Shown: piece after piece, positions 37,462 through 47,956 of the stretch | Layout of the letters: each line of letters starts with the position of its first letter | Position numbering within the stretch: the stretch's first letter is position 1 | NCBI RefSeq assembly: GCF_001282725.1 | Contig: NZ_LN876587.1 | Coordinates: 1,573,343 to 1,637,342, forward strand | Origin: Inediibacterium massiliense | GTDB lineage: Bacteria; Bacillota; Clostridia; Peptostreptococcales; Thermotaleaceae | Reading direction: 5' to 3' | DNA: 64,000 bases | Notes under the pieces: generated by a model | Database searches by the model: none | The model's input: only the letters and a program-made list of their open reading frames with translations | Told to the model about the DNA's origin: nothing | Translations under genes and position numbers: made by a program

Positions 37462-38455
37462 ATTTGTTTTTATATTCTTTTATAGATTTTTCTAATTGAC
37501 TTATAATTTCATTTCTTAACCATTTGGGTTTTATAACCTTAGCTTCACATCCAAAACTTAAAATCCATTGCTTTATTTCTTCTTTAGATGATATAGTTGC
37601 TCTAAAAAGAATTTTATTATCATTCGTCATTTCTACCTGCTGCGTTTTATGCCATATTTTTTCTTGTATCTTTTCTTTCACTTTTTTCGAAAACAAAATT
37701 TGCACTTCATAGGGTTCGCAGCTGTTTTCAACTTCCCATGCGTATTCATAATACCCTTTCAAGTCAAATTGTTTAGGGATTGTATATATACTGTCTTCTA
37801 TACTACATTCAATAATTCGATCTACTCTAAATTGTCTTATACTATTTCTTAAGTGGCAATATGCTATAACATAATAAGTTTCTTTTGCTAAACAAAACCC
37901 GTAAACATCTATTCGTCTATAATTTTCTTCTTGTTTACCTTTGTATTTTATAAGTACTGTTCTTTTTTCACTAAAAGCTTCTACTAACAGCATAAAAACA
38001 TAATAATTTGCATTGTCACCTTTGGTAATAACATCATATCTTCTTTTAACAATTAAATTATTTTTAATATTTTCCAATATATATTCGTCTTTGGGAGATA
38101 TAAAAGATTGTATCTCCTTTAATAAAGCTTGTACTATTTCTATTTCCTTTCCAAATGCATGAAAACTCATCAAAGAAATATACAACATATTTACTTTTGC
38201 CTTAGTTAAATAAATAGGAATAAATTCCTTTTCAACGTCTAAATAATACTTATTTTTTTCACTCTTTATAGGTACATCACAATCTCTTAAAATTTCTATA
38301 TATCTTTGGCATGTTCTTTGAGATTTTCCTATATATTCTCCCATCTCTTTTGTAGATAGCTTTTTTCCTCTTAAAAATTCATACATTAAAAATGTAAGCC
38401 CGTGAATCTTATCTTGTATGTATATATTAATTTTTCCCATTTGTCTAACATTCAC
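37460..38455 (-). CDS. WYL-domain transcriptional regulator
   Basis: 331 residues. The N-terminal winged helix-turn-helix (about 12-65: LRGKKLSTKEMGEYIGKSQR, then RYIEILRD) binds DNA. The WYL domain (about 140-225) is marked by ETYYVIAYCHLRNSIRQFRV, where the arginines and aromatic pair form the ligand pocket. A WCX-like tail follows. WYL regulators often sit beside and control CRISPR-Cas and other defence loci, some sensing nucleic acid fragments. Here it lies 138 bases upstream of cas10d on the same strand with its own terminator. Control of the cas operon is inferred from position; the sign is unknown. Confidence 0.88.
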   Translation of the reverse strand: MNVRQMGKINIYIQDKIHGLTFLMYEFLRGKKLSTKEMGEYIGKSQRTCQRYIEILRDCDVPIKSEKNKYYLDVEKEFIPIYLTKAKVNMLYISLMSFHAFGKEIEIVQALLKEIQSFISPKDEYILENIKNNLIVKRRYDVITKGDNANYYVFMLLVEAFSEKRTVLIKYKGKQEENYRRIDVYGFCLAKETYYVIAYCHLRNSIRQFRVDRIIECSIEDSIYTIPKQFDLKGYYEYAWEVENSCEPYEVQILFSKKVKEKIQEKIWHKTQQVEMTNDNKILFRATISSKEEIKQWILSFGCEAKVIKPKWLRNEIISQLEKSIKEYKNK

Positions 38456-38624
38456 CTTTCATATTGAAAATATTTTATCGTATTAAACTTTTCGTATCCA
38501 CTTTTATATACTAACACCAAAATATATAATTTTCTCTTCATTTAAAAAAAATGTTTCTTTTTTAAAATTTGGGTATATATAAATTAAGTAAGATTATTAA
38601 AAAAAAGATAAAGGAGAGTTTTCA

Positions 38625-38999
38625 ATGAGCGAATTCAAACAAATGATACAAAGTGGAGATTGGAAAGGGGAAAAACATGTACCTATTATTCATGCCCCTG
38701 AAAAAATAAAAGCTGACGAATTAGTAGAAATCAAAGTTTCTATAGGAGATGCAATTAAACACCCTAATACTTTAGAACATCATATTTCTTGGTTTAAATT
38801 ATTTTATCTTCCTGAGGGAGGAAAATTCCCTATTGAGTTAGGTACATTTGAATTTAGAGCCCATGGAGAAGGAGAATCATTCACCGAACCGTGTGTTCAT
38901 ACCTGTGTGAAATTAAAAACTTCAGGAAATCTATATGCCCTAAGTTATTGTAATCTTCATGGACTTTGGGAAAGTTCTCAAAAAATTATTGTTGAATAA
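38625..38999 (+). CDS. sor: Class II superoxide reductase (neelaredoxin)
   Basis: 124-residue superoxide reductase that reduces superoxide to hydrogen peroxide without making oxygen, typical of anaerobes. The mononuclear iron ligands (four His, one Cys) are visible: GEKHVP, HPNTLEHHISW and, near the C-terminus, CNLHG. The desulforedoxin domain of class I enzymes is absent, and the length fits class II. AAAGGAGAG precedes the ATG. It is monocistronic with a strong terminator. Confidence 0.93.
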   Translation: MSEFKQMIQSGDWKGEKHVPIIHAPEKIKADELVEIKVSIGDAIKHPNTLEHHISWFKLFYLPEGGKFPIELGTFEFRAHGEGESFTEPCVHTCVKLKTSGNLYALSYCNLHGLWESSQKIIVE

Positions 39000-39008
39000 G
39001 AATAATAC

Positions 39009-39044
39009 GCCACAAATAGAAAATACTCTATTTGTGGCTTTTTT
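39009..39044 (+). terminator. Terminator after superoxide reductase gene
   Basis: GCCACAAATAGA, 6-base loop and perfect complement followed by TTTTTT. Confidence 0.88.
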
Positions 39045-39101
39045 CAATTCATGATAATATATTTTAAAAATATAAACTTTATAAACTAAGGAATGGTCTA
39101 G

Positions 39102-39719
39102 ATGATTAACTTTAAAAAACTTTTTTATTCTATTACAGGTAATGTGTATATCCCTCCAGAAATCCTTCATACTCATGAAGAAATTCTTCTTCATATTTCT
39201 GATACACCTGTAAACTTTTTTTCTCCGTTAAAAAGAATCCTTCATCAATTAAAACCAGATTATATTGTTCATACTGGTGATTTAGTGGACAATATTAAAT
39301 TAGAGATTTATCCTTATCGACTAGAGGAATACAAAAAAAATGTTAAGTCTTTAATTCAAATCGTAGAATCATCTTCTGCAAAAGAAATTTATTTAACAAT
39401 TGGAAATCATGACCATAAAGAAACAGTCCAACAATTCATCAAAAAATCTTTTATCATAGAAAAAAGACAAACCATTACCATTCAAGATCATTCCATGGAT
39501 ATTGGTCATTTTCCTAATAAAACATCACCATCTTCTATAAAATATCATCTATTTGGTCATGACCTTACACTTCATACTCAAATAAATGATAAAAAAATTT
39601 ATTTAAATGGTCTCTCTACCATTAATATTATTTTTTTAAATAGTGGAAAAATATTTACTTTACCCTATCCTTATGGTACAAATGATAGTCGTATGTGTAA
39701 ATCAAAAATAGGATTTTAA
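39102..39719 (+). CDS. Calcineurin-like metallophosphoesterase
   Basis: 205 residues with the metal-binding motifs of the superfamily in order: HISDTP (an inverted D-X-H variant), VHTGDLVDN, IGNHDHK, and FGHDLTLH; the final GxH motif is not obvious, so the second metal site may be altered. The substrate cannot be told. No signal peptide. It is 12 bases before an unknown gene with which it probably forms an operon. AAGGAATGG precedes the ATG. Confidence 0.75.
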   Translation: MINFKKLFYSITGNVYIPPEILHTHEEILLHISDTPVNFFSPLKRILHQLKPDYIVHTGDLVDNIKLEIYPYRLEEYKKNVKSLIQIVESSSAKEIYLTIGNHDHKETVQQFIKKSFIIEKRQTITIQDHSMDIGHFPNKTSPSSIKYHLFGHDLTLHTQINDKKIYLNGLSTINIIFLNSGKIFTLPYPYGTNDSRMCKSKIGF

Positions 39720-39731
39720 AGGAGGATTATC

Positions 39732-40733
39732 ATGTTATCTTTAGTAAGAAGTGGCCCTAAAATATTGGTTTTGGGAAGTAATCATGTTCATGAAATCATA
39801 AGTTATTGTAAAAAAATGTTTGAAGGATATGTATGTGATATAGACACAGCTTTTGAAAAATCTAATGATCAATTTACAATTGTTCTTCTTACTGAAAAAT
39901 CAAAACAAATCCTTCATCTTACAGACATAGAAAATATTTTAGTTCTCAAAGAAAACATAGAAAACATTTTAAATAAGATGCTCAATGATAAAATGTATGA
40001 TAAAATTTCTTACTCTAGAATTGCTCCAAGAATCATTGTCATGCGCTGTTTTGGAAATACTCAAAAGATATTAGATCAAATCAAAGAAGACCACTATGGT
40101 AGTATAGGTACTTTTCATAAAATGCTTGAAGAACATAATCATGGAGTAGTCATAGTTTTTACAACCAAACCTCTTCACAAACCTATTGGCCTTTGTGATT
40201 TATATGACAAATCCTTATTTATTCAACAAAACTATCCTTCCCTTATTCAAGATTTAAGAATACACAGTTTAAAATACTTAAATATAGGACTGGATAACAA
40301 GGATTGGTATGAGCTTCATATAAAAATTTATGATAGTTATGGAGAATATCTTCTTCACTATGAAAGACTTTTTAAAGTGATGGAAGATTTGGAATTAGGT
40401 CTAATTCTAGGAGAATCCTGGGGCACTGATGCGGCCACTATTTTTTACAGCGTAGGAATTTATCGTATTCGATTTTTTACATTTTACGAACCCAAAGTAA
40501 TTAAAAAAATTTTATTAGGATTAGAATATTTAGAAGATGGTACACGAATTGTAGACTTAGACCTTTATCATAAGAGGAAAAAAATTCACTGGAGTGATGT
40601 AAGAGAGAAAAATATAAAAGATAAGATTACTTTAAGCAACAAATTTAGAAAAGAAATATTTTCAAATTTAAAACAAGAAACTTGTAATCAAGTTCTAGTA
40701 TTAGAAGAAAAAATTAAAAATACTAGATATTAA
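39732..40733 (+). CDS. Conserved-looking protein of unknown function
   Basis: 333 residues that I do not recognise. The first 90 residues look like a Rossmann-type or receiver-like fold (PKILVLGSNHVHEIISY, then FTIVLLTEK). The middle and C-terminal parts are mixed alpha/beta with many acidic and aromatic residues (GLILGESWGTDAATIFYSVG). No membrane segment, signal peptide or catalytic motif is evident. AAAGGAGGA lies 7 bases before the ATG, 12 bases after the phosphoesterase, so the two are probably co-translated. Confidence 0.7.
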   Translation: MLSLVRSGPKILVLGSNHVHEIISYCKKMFEGYVCDIDTAFEKSNDQFTIVLLTEKSKQILHLTDIENILVLKENIENILNKMLNDKMYDKISYSRIAPRIIVMRCFGNTQKILDQIKEDHYGSIGTFHKMLEEHNHGVVIVFTTKPLHKPIGLCDLYDKSLFIQQNYPSLIQDLRIHSLKYLNIGLDNKDWYELHIKIYDSYGEYLLHYERLFKVMEDLELGLILGESWGTDAATIFYSVGIYRIRFFTFYEPKVIKKILLGLEYLEDGTRIVDLDLYHKRKKIHWSDVREKNIKDKITLSNKFRKEIFSNLKQETCNQVLVLEEKIKNTRY

Positions 40734-40786
40734 TCATTTTAAACAAATATCGACATTTATTTACTTCCAATAGTCTCTAAATATGC

Positions 40787-40810
40787 TATAATAAAACAGA
40801 ACATATGTTT
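40787..40810 (+). promoter_or_regulatory. Promoter -10 with LexA-type SOS box
   Basis: TATAAT (40787-40792) is followed by GAACATATGTTT (40799-40810), which fits the clostridial LexA pattern GAAC-N4-GTTY and would overlap the transcription start. The downstream gene belongs to the YdjM family, which in E. coli is a LexA target. Confidence 0.55.
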
Positions 40811-40837
40811 TAAATTTGAAAATAAGGAGATTTCTAA

Positions 40838-41470
40838 ATGACTGGTAAAACCCATATGTTATTTGGTTATGTAACCAGCTTATATATACTTCCAAAATTA
40901 GGATATGACCCTAGCATTGCTACAACTGCTGCTGCTGCTTTAGGATCTTTAATTCCTGATTTAGATCATCCAAAAGCAAAACTCAATCAAAAAATCCTTC
41001 CTATCAAAAATAGATTTGGAAAAGTATTATTTTATTGTGGTATAGGAAGTTTCTTAATTTATAGATATGGATGGGCTCATCAATTGATTTTTACAGTAGC
41101 TATTTTACTTATGGTTATTGGTCTATCCCAACATAGAAGCTTTACTCATAGTATTCTAGGGACAGGTATTATTTTTTTTATAGTATTTTTTATACTAAAA
41201 GATATGCTTCCTTATACTCTTCTTCTTTCTTTTCTATTGGGGATGGCTTCCCACCTGGTTGGAGACTTTATTACTATTGGGGGTATTGAACTATTTTATC
41301 CTTTTAGCAATAAAAAATATAAATTTATATTAACTATATCCTCTGCCAAACTAGCAGAACCTTTAATATGTATATTTTTTATGTATTTAATCATTTATTT
41401 TTATATAGGACATAACAAAAGCATCCACTTTATTTATGATCTGATTAAAAAATTCACATGTTTCTATTAA
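40838..41470 (+). CDS. ydjM: YdjM/DUF457-family membrane-bound hydrolase
   Basis: 210 residues with four or five membrane segments. The metal-binding motifs of the LexA-regulated membrane hydrolase family are present: MTGKTHMLFGY (motif 1 His), GSLIPDLDHPKA, QHRSFTHSILG and GMASHLVGDFIT. The substrate is unknown; related archaeal and bacterial proteins are predicted metal-dependent hydrolases. AAGGAGA precedes the ATG. A LexA-type box at its promoter suggests induction by DNA damage. Confidence 0.82.
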   Translation: MTGKTHMLFGYVTSLYILPKLGYDPSIATTAAAALGSLIPDLDHPKAKLNQKILPIKNRFGKVLFYCGIGSFLIYRYGWAHQLIFTVAILLMVIGLSQHRSFTHSILGTGIIFFIVFFILKDMLPYTLLLSFLLGMASHLVGDFITIGGIELFYPFSNKKYKFILTISSAKLAEPLICIFFMYLIIYFYIGHNKSIHFIYDLIKKFTCFY

Positions 41471-41496
41471 CCCTGCACATAGCCTAAAAGGAGAAA

Positions 41497-41530
41497 AAAT
41501 AACCATGCTCTAAAAAGCATGGTCATTTTT
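41497..41530. terminator. Bidirectional terminator hairpin
   Basis: ACCATGCT, 6-base loop, AGCATGGT with A and T runs; it contains the uracil permease stop and ends the convergent ydjM-like gene. Confidence 0.75.
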
Positions 41531-42784
41531 TCTATTCAATATCCTATTTAATACAACTCCTACAATTGCTGCAAAGCTTAATCCTGAAATTGTTACTGTA
41601 TCTGTGACAGAAATTCCTATACTAATTCCAAATTGTTTTTCTATATAAGATGCTCCTAATCCTAACACAAGAATAGATACCATAATGAATATATTCTTTA
41701 TATTAAAATTCACTTTGTTATTTTTAATAGTTTGTACTCCTATTAAAGAAATCATACTAAAAAGCATCAAACTTATTCCACCCATAACAGGTACTGGAAT
41801 AGATTTTAAAAATCCTCCTATTTTTGATATGAATCCTAAACAGATTGCAAATACTGCTGCCATTCTTAATATGGAAGGATCATAATTTTTTGTGATAGCC
41901 AATACTCCTGTATTTTCTCCATAGGTAGTATTCGCAGGTCCACCAATCAATCCTGCAAATAAAGTTGCAAGACCATCTCCTAATAGTGTTCTATTCAGTC
42001 CTGGATCTTCAATAAAATTTTCCCCTACTACTTGACCATTCGTTGTAATATCTCCAACATGTTCCATAAAAACAGCTACAACTACTGGTGCAATAATGGC
42101 TATTGCTCCTATATCAAACTTAGGTAATGTAAAATGTGGAACAGATACAATCGGTGCATTTTTAATTAAGTCTACATCTACAATTCCTAATTTTAAAGAT
42201 ACTAAATATCCAACTATAACTCCTGCAAGAATAGATAATTGCTTTGAAAATCCTTTCCCTGTAAAAGTAATCATAAGTGCTACAGATAAAGTAATAACTG
42301 CTACTAAAAGATTATTTTTTGCCATTCCATATGCTGTAGGTATAAGGTTTAATCCGATCACAATAATCATAGGTCCTACTACTTGAGGAGGAAGAAACTG
42401 TTCAATTTTTTCAACTCCTACTTTCCCTATTACAAAAGACATCATTACATATATAAGTCCTGCTATAATAATTCCACCTTGTGCATAAGTTAAATCTCCA
42501 TGATACATTTCTTTTACTGTAAGAATAACAGGTATGAATGCGAAGGAAGATCCTAAAAATACAGGTACCTTTTTCTTTGTAACCATATGAAAAGTTAAAG
42601 TTCCGACTCCTGCAGCAACCAATGCCACAGATGTATCAAACCCTGTCAAGATGGGTACCAATACAGTAGCGCCAAACATTGCAATAAGATGTTGTAAAGC
42701 TAAAACCATTTTCTTAATCATGGCCATATTTGTTGATCTTTCTTTTACATCTACTTTAGATTTTCCCAATACATTTTCTGACAT
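41510..42784 (-). CDS. uraA: Uracil permease (NCS2 family)
   Basis: 424-residue nucleobase:cation symporter with about 14 membrane segments. Family marks: QHLIAMFGATVLVPILTGFD at the start, PPQVVGPMIIVIGLNL, the acidic substrate segment VFMEHVGDITTNGQVVGENF and PANTTYGENTGVLAITK. These match UraA/PyrP uracil transporters more than xanthine ones. AAGGAGGG precedes the ATG. The leader carries PyrR-type RNA hairpins, so expression should fall when UMP is plentiful. Confidence 0.93.
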   Translation of the reverse strand: MSENVLGKSKVDVKERSTNMAMIKKMVLALQHLIAMFGATVLVPILTGFDTSVALVAAGVGTLTFHMVTKKKVPVFLGSSFAFIPVILTVKEMYHGDLTYAQGGIIIAGLIYVMMSFVIGKVGVEKIEQFLPPQVVGPMIIVIGLNLIPTAYGMAKNNLLVAVITLSVALMITFTGKGFSKQLSILAGVIVGYLVSLKLGIVDVDLIKNAPIVSVPHFTLPKFDIGAIAIIAPVVVAVFMEHVGDITTNGQVVGENFIEDPGLNRTLLGDGLATLFAGLIGGPANTTYGENTGVLAITKNYDPSILRMAAVFAICLGFISKIGGFLKSIPVPVMGGISLMLFSMISLIGVQTIKNNKVNFNIKNIFIMVSILVLGLGASYIEKQFGISIGISVTDTVTISGLSFAAIVGVVLNRILNRKNDHAF

Positions 42785-42965
42785 AAAAAACCCTCCTTGT
42801 TTTTTATTAAGGAGAACTATAAAACGATTCTCCTTTTTCGGCCTCTCTGGACCAAATTAAAAGGTACTTGATAAAATAAAAAACTTCTCACCTAATGGCA
42901 AGAAGTTATCTTCTAAAAGCACAATCATTTTATCAACATCTTGCCAGTCTCTCAGGACTGAATTA
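42785..42965 (-). promoter_or_regulatory. PyrR-type attenuator leader of uraA with two binding hairpins
   Basis: Read on the minus strand: a first PyrR-like hairpin CAGTCCTGAGAGACTGG (42944-42960); its 3' side TGGCAAGA can pair with TCTTGCCA further on (antiterminator); then a terminator AACTTCT/AGAAGTT with T run (42874-42907). Nearer the gene is a second PyrR-like hairpin GGTCCAGAGAGGCC (42840-42853), then AAGGAGAA and TTCTCCTT, of which the second could also pair with the ribosome site AAGGAGGG. The GUCC-N-GAGAG core is the known PyrR recognition pattern. Confidence 0.75.
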
Positions 42966-43023
42966 AAGATTTTTTTCTTTTTTTCAATTATATCACTTTT
43001 TTATCTTTGAATCAATATAAAGT

Positions 43024-44460
<1,437 letters not shown>

Positions 44461-44610
44461 TTATTTATTTGCACTTTTTTTATATGTCTCATAAATTTGT
44501 ATTAAACATTTCTTGATTATATACCAACTCTTTTATATATCTTTTCAATCAATCAATTATTTTGTATAATATGATGGAATCATATTTCATTTAAAAAGGA
44601 GGCAGTATCT

Positions 44611-44919
44611 ATGGATTCTTTTCAACAATTTATTAAATATGTAAAATTAGATGAAGAAAAAAGAATTTTAATTTCTATTGAAAATCAATTAGAAAGCTAT
44701 TTACAAGATGAAAAAATAAGATCTATGCTTAAAGAATCTGCTCAATCTATTTTAAAGGATGATTTTATTCAACTTGAAATAGGTAAAAATATATGTAGAG
44801 TAACTGTAAGAGAAGGAGCAGAAGAAAAAAGTTTAAAACTCATTGAGGAAGAATTAGTAAAAGGAATTGAAATGGCTATGGCTTTCTTAATACAAATGAA
44901 ACATATGAACAAAGAATAA
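44611..44919 (+). CDS. Small conserved-looking hypothetical protein
   Basis: 102 residues, mostly helical and acidic (FQQFIKYVKLDEEKRILISI, then MLKESAQSILKDDFIQLEI). No membrane segment or motif is recognised. Real coding status is supported by AAAGGAGG 9 bases before the ATG and by a terminator directly after the stop. Monocistronic, between divergent tpl and the PBP gene. Confidence 0.72.
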   Translation: MDSFQQFIKYVKLDEEKRILISIENQLESYLQDEKIRSMLKESAQSILKDDFIQLEIGKNICRVTVREGAEEKSLKLIEEELVKGIEMAMAFLIQMKHMNKE

Positions 44920-44950
44920 AGCTTGATATAAAAATCAAGCTTTTATTTTT
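44918..44950 (+). terminator. Terminator of the small gene
   Basis: AAAGCTTGAT, 6-base loop, ATCAAGCTTT followed by TATTTTTT. Confidence 0.85.
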
Positions 44951-45060
44951 TCAACTTTTCATCGTTCTCTATTCTTTTTCATTAACAAGTTATTTTTACT
45001 ATGATATAATATTTTTTAGGTATGTCCATTTTTCTTTTTGTATTTAGGAGGGGATTAATT

Positions 45061-47928
45061 TTGTCAGAAAATAATGAACATAAATCTAGAGGTACTAACA
45101 AACAAAAGAAAAAGAAAAAAGTAAGTTTTTTCAGAACGTTTTTTCTCATCATTATTTTATTTACCTTTATAGGAACAGGAATATTAGGTGGTTGGGTATT
45201 TGCTGTAATCAAATCTTCCACTTCAGTAGATTTTACTCAGATCTATACATTACTTGATGAGAACTCATTTATTTATGATAGTGAAGGAAACTTGATTGAA
45301 AAAGTAGAAGGAGATGGACTTAGAACCATTGTAAAGTACAATGATATTCCTAAGAATTTAAAGGACGCTTTTATTGCTATTGAAGATAAAGACTTTGAAG
45401 ATCATCACGGCCTTAGTATCAAAAGAATTGTAAAAGCTTTAATTGAAGATATTAAAGCAGGAGCTCCTGTTCAAGGAGCAAGTACTATCACACAACAGCT
45501 TGTTAAAAATCTTTATTTATCTCATGATAAAAAAATAGAAAGAAAAATAAAAGAAGCCTATTATGCAATTCAAATAGAAAGACATCTTACAAAAGAAGAA
45601 ATATTGGAAGCATACTTAAATACCATATATTTAGGTGGTGGAGCAAAAGGAGTACAAGGAGCTGCTTATACCTATTTTTCAAAGGATGTTGGTGAATTAG
45701 ATTTGGCAGAATGTGCACTGATTGCTGGAATTACAAAAAATCCAGCTAAATATTCGCCCCTTAAGACTCTAAAAAAAGAAGATGTAGATCCTACCAAGCA
45801 TTTTATTATAGATGATAGTGATGAAATATATACACTTGTTTATGATGAAAGATACAAACCTAGACAAGAACTAGTTTTAAAAATGATGAAAGATCAAAAT
45901 ATGATCTCAGAAGAAGAATATTATACAGCAATGAATGAAGATTTAAAAAGTCATTTCAATCCTGGAAAAAAAGAAATGCATGGTATTTCATCATTTTTTA
46001 CAGACACAGTAAAAAATGACGTAGTCAATGCATTAATGAAAGAATTAGGTATACCTGAAGAAAAAGCAAATGATATGTTATATAATCAAGGACTTAGAAT
46101 CTATAGTACAATTGATTTAAGAATACAAAAAATATTAGAACAAGCATATGAAGAAAATAGCAATTTCCCTAATTTAGTAGCTAGAAAAGATGGTGCTGGA
46201 AACATCTTATCTAAAAATAATAAATCTATCTTACTTTATAAATATTCAAATTTAGTAAATAGTCAAGAACAATTAATGATTCCAAAAGGAGACTTTAAAT
46301 ATGATAATGAAGGCAATATTGTCTTCTTAAAAAATAAAAAATTTAACTTTGTTTCCTTATATACGGATGGACAAAGAAGTGCAATACAATTAGTAATCAA
46401 AGATTCTTATATACAAAATTCAGGTAAGGAAATACTCATGCTAAAAGGCGGTAGTCTTAAAATTCCTAGTGAGTATAAAGAATTTGACTATGAAAAAAAT
46501 GTTGTAGTCAAAAGAAGCTTTTTAAATGAAAATCCAGAGTTTTTCCAAAAAGATTTATCAGGCAACCTCCTAATTGGAAAAGATTATTATTCTATTAATC
46601 AAAAAGGAGTTGTTCAACCTCAGTCTTCTATGGTAATTATGGATTATCATACTGGAGAAATTAAGGCTTTAGTAGGAGGTAGAGAAGTTAAAGGAAAAAG
46701 ATTGTACAATAGAGCTTTAAATCCTAGACAACCTGGATCATCCATTAAATCTCTTGCAATCTATGCACCAGCTATTGATAATGGTTGGACTGCTGCAGAT
46801 GTTGTAGATGATGTACCTCACTATGACACAAGTGGTAAAATATGGCCAAAGAACTGGTATAAAGGATATTATGGACTATCCTCTCTTCGAGAAGGTCTTA
46901 AATTATCTATGAATGTTCTTCCAGTAAAAATTGGAGAACAAATTGGAATTCATACCTCTATAGATTATTTGAAAAAAATGGGAATTACTACAGTTAAAGA
47001 AAGCGGAAGTCGTTCTGATAAAAATCTAGCTGCTTTAGCACTTGGAGGAATGACTCAAGGAATCAGTCCTTTAGAAATGACTGGAGCCTATGCATCTTTA
47101 GCAAATGAAGGTGTATATATCAAGCCAAAATCTTTTATAAAAATTACAGATAGAGATGGAAATATTATTTTAGAGAATAATAGCTATAAAAATAGAGTTC
47201 TTAGCAAAGAAGCAGCTTTCATTATGACAGATATGCTAAGAGATACAGTAAGTAGCGGTATTGCAAAGAGAGCTCGCCTAGATTCAGGCAATTCTAAAAT
47301 TCCTGTAGCCGGAAAAACAGGTACTACAACAGATAATTATGATGCTTGGTTTGTAGGATATACTCCTTATTATGTAGGTGCTACATGGATTGGAAATGAT
47401 GTTCATATAGAATTATCTAGTGGTAGTTCTGCAAGTGTAAAACTTTGGAATAAAGTCATGAAACAAATTCACGAAGGGCTTCCTCCAAAGAATTTTAAAA
47501 AACCAAACAATATTATTTCTCTTGCAGTTGATACAAAATCAGGAAAGCTTCCTACAGAATTAAGTAGACAAGCAGGACATGTGCGCACAGAATATTTTAT
47601 AAAAGGTACAGAACCTAAAGAATATGATGATACCCATGTGCGATTAGAAATAGATACTTCAACAAATCAACTTGCGAGTCCTTATTGTCCTTCTGCTTAT
47701 GTACAAAGTAGAATATTTGTGAAAAGACCAGTGCCTTATAATCCTTCTAAAAATGGTGGCATTGTTCCAAAAGACTTTGGTCAATCACCTCCATCAGGAT
47801 ATTGTACACAACATAGTGAACATGGTTCTATAGATGATAACTCTTCTCCTGATGAAGGTATTTATACAAAGCCAGAGGAAGATCCTAATGATAATGAAGA
47901 ATCTATTGAAGATCCTTTTATGGAATAA
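45061..47928 (+). CDS. pbpA: Class A penicillin-binding protein (PBP1A type)
   Basis: Bifunctional peptidoglycan synthase. It begins with a basic cytoplasmic stretch and one membrane helix (about 28-52), followed by the GT51 glycosyltransferase domain (IEDKDFEDHHG, GASTITQQLVKNLYL, EAYLNTIYLGGGAKGVQGAA). The transpeptidase domain has SSIK (SxxK), SMN (SxN) and KTGTT (KTG). The C-terminal tail is Pro/Asp/Glu-rich. AGGAGGGG lies 7 bases before a TTG at 45061, giving 955 residues; the in-frame ATG at 45022 has no ribosome site. An insert of about 120 residues between the two domains is longer than usual. Confidence 0.92.
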   Translation: MSENNEHKSRGTNKQKKKKKVSFFRTFFLIIILFTFIGTGILGGWVFAVIKSSTSVDFTQIYTLLDENSFIYDSEGNLIEKVEGDGLRTIVKYNDIPKNLKDAFIAIEDKDFEDHHGLSIKRIVKALIEDIKAGAPVQGASTITQQLVKNLYLSHDKKIERKIKEAYYAIQIERHLTKEEILEAYLNTIYLGGGAKGVQGAAYTYFSKDVGELDLAECALIAGITKNPAKYSPLKTLKKEDVDPTKHFIIDDSDEIYTLVYDERYKPRQELVLKMMKDQNMISEEEYYTAMNEDLKSHFNPGKKEMHGISSFFTDTVKNDVVNALMKELGIPEEKANDMLYNQGLRIYSTIDLRIQKILEQAYEENSNFPNLVARKDGAGNILSKNNKSILLYKYSNLVNSQEQLMIPKGDFKYDNEGNIVFLKNKKFNFVSLYTDGQRSAIQLVIKDSYIQNSGKEILMLKGGSLKIPSEYKEFDYEKNVVVKRSFLNENPEFFQKDLSGNLLIGKDYYSINQKGVVQPQSSMVIMDYHTGEIKALVGGREVKGKRLYNRALNPRQPGSSIKSLAIYAPAIDNGWTAADVVDDVPHYDTSGKIWPKNWYKGYYGLSSLREGLKLSMNVLPVKIGEQIGIHTSIDYLKKMGITTVKESGSRSDKNLAALALGGMTQGISPLEMTGAYASLANEGVYIKPKSFIKITDRDGNIILENNSYKNRVLSKEAAFIMTDMLRDTVSSGIAKRARLDSGNSKIPVAGKTGTTTDNYDAWFVGYTPYYVGATWIGNDVHIELSSGSSASVKLWNKVMKQIHEGLPPKNFKKPNNIISLAVDTKSGKLPTELSRQAGHVRTEYFIKGTEPKEYDDTHVRLEIDTSTNQLASPYCPSAYVQSRIFVKRPVPYNPSKNGGIVPKDFGQSPPSGYCTQHSEHGSIDDNSSPDEGIYTKPEEDPNDNEESIEDPFME

Positions 47929-47956
47929 AGAAGAAGGCAATGCCTTCTTCTTTTTT
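47928..47956. terminator. Bidirectional terminator
   Basis: AAGAAGAAGGCA and its complement followed by TTTTTT, between convergent PBP and spoVAF genes. Confidence 0.8.
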
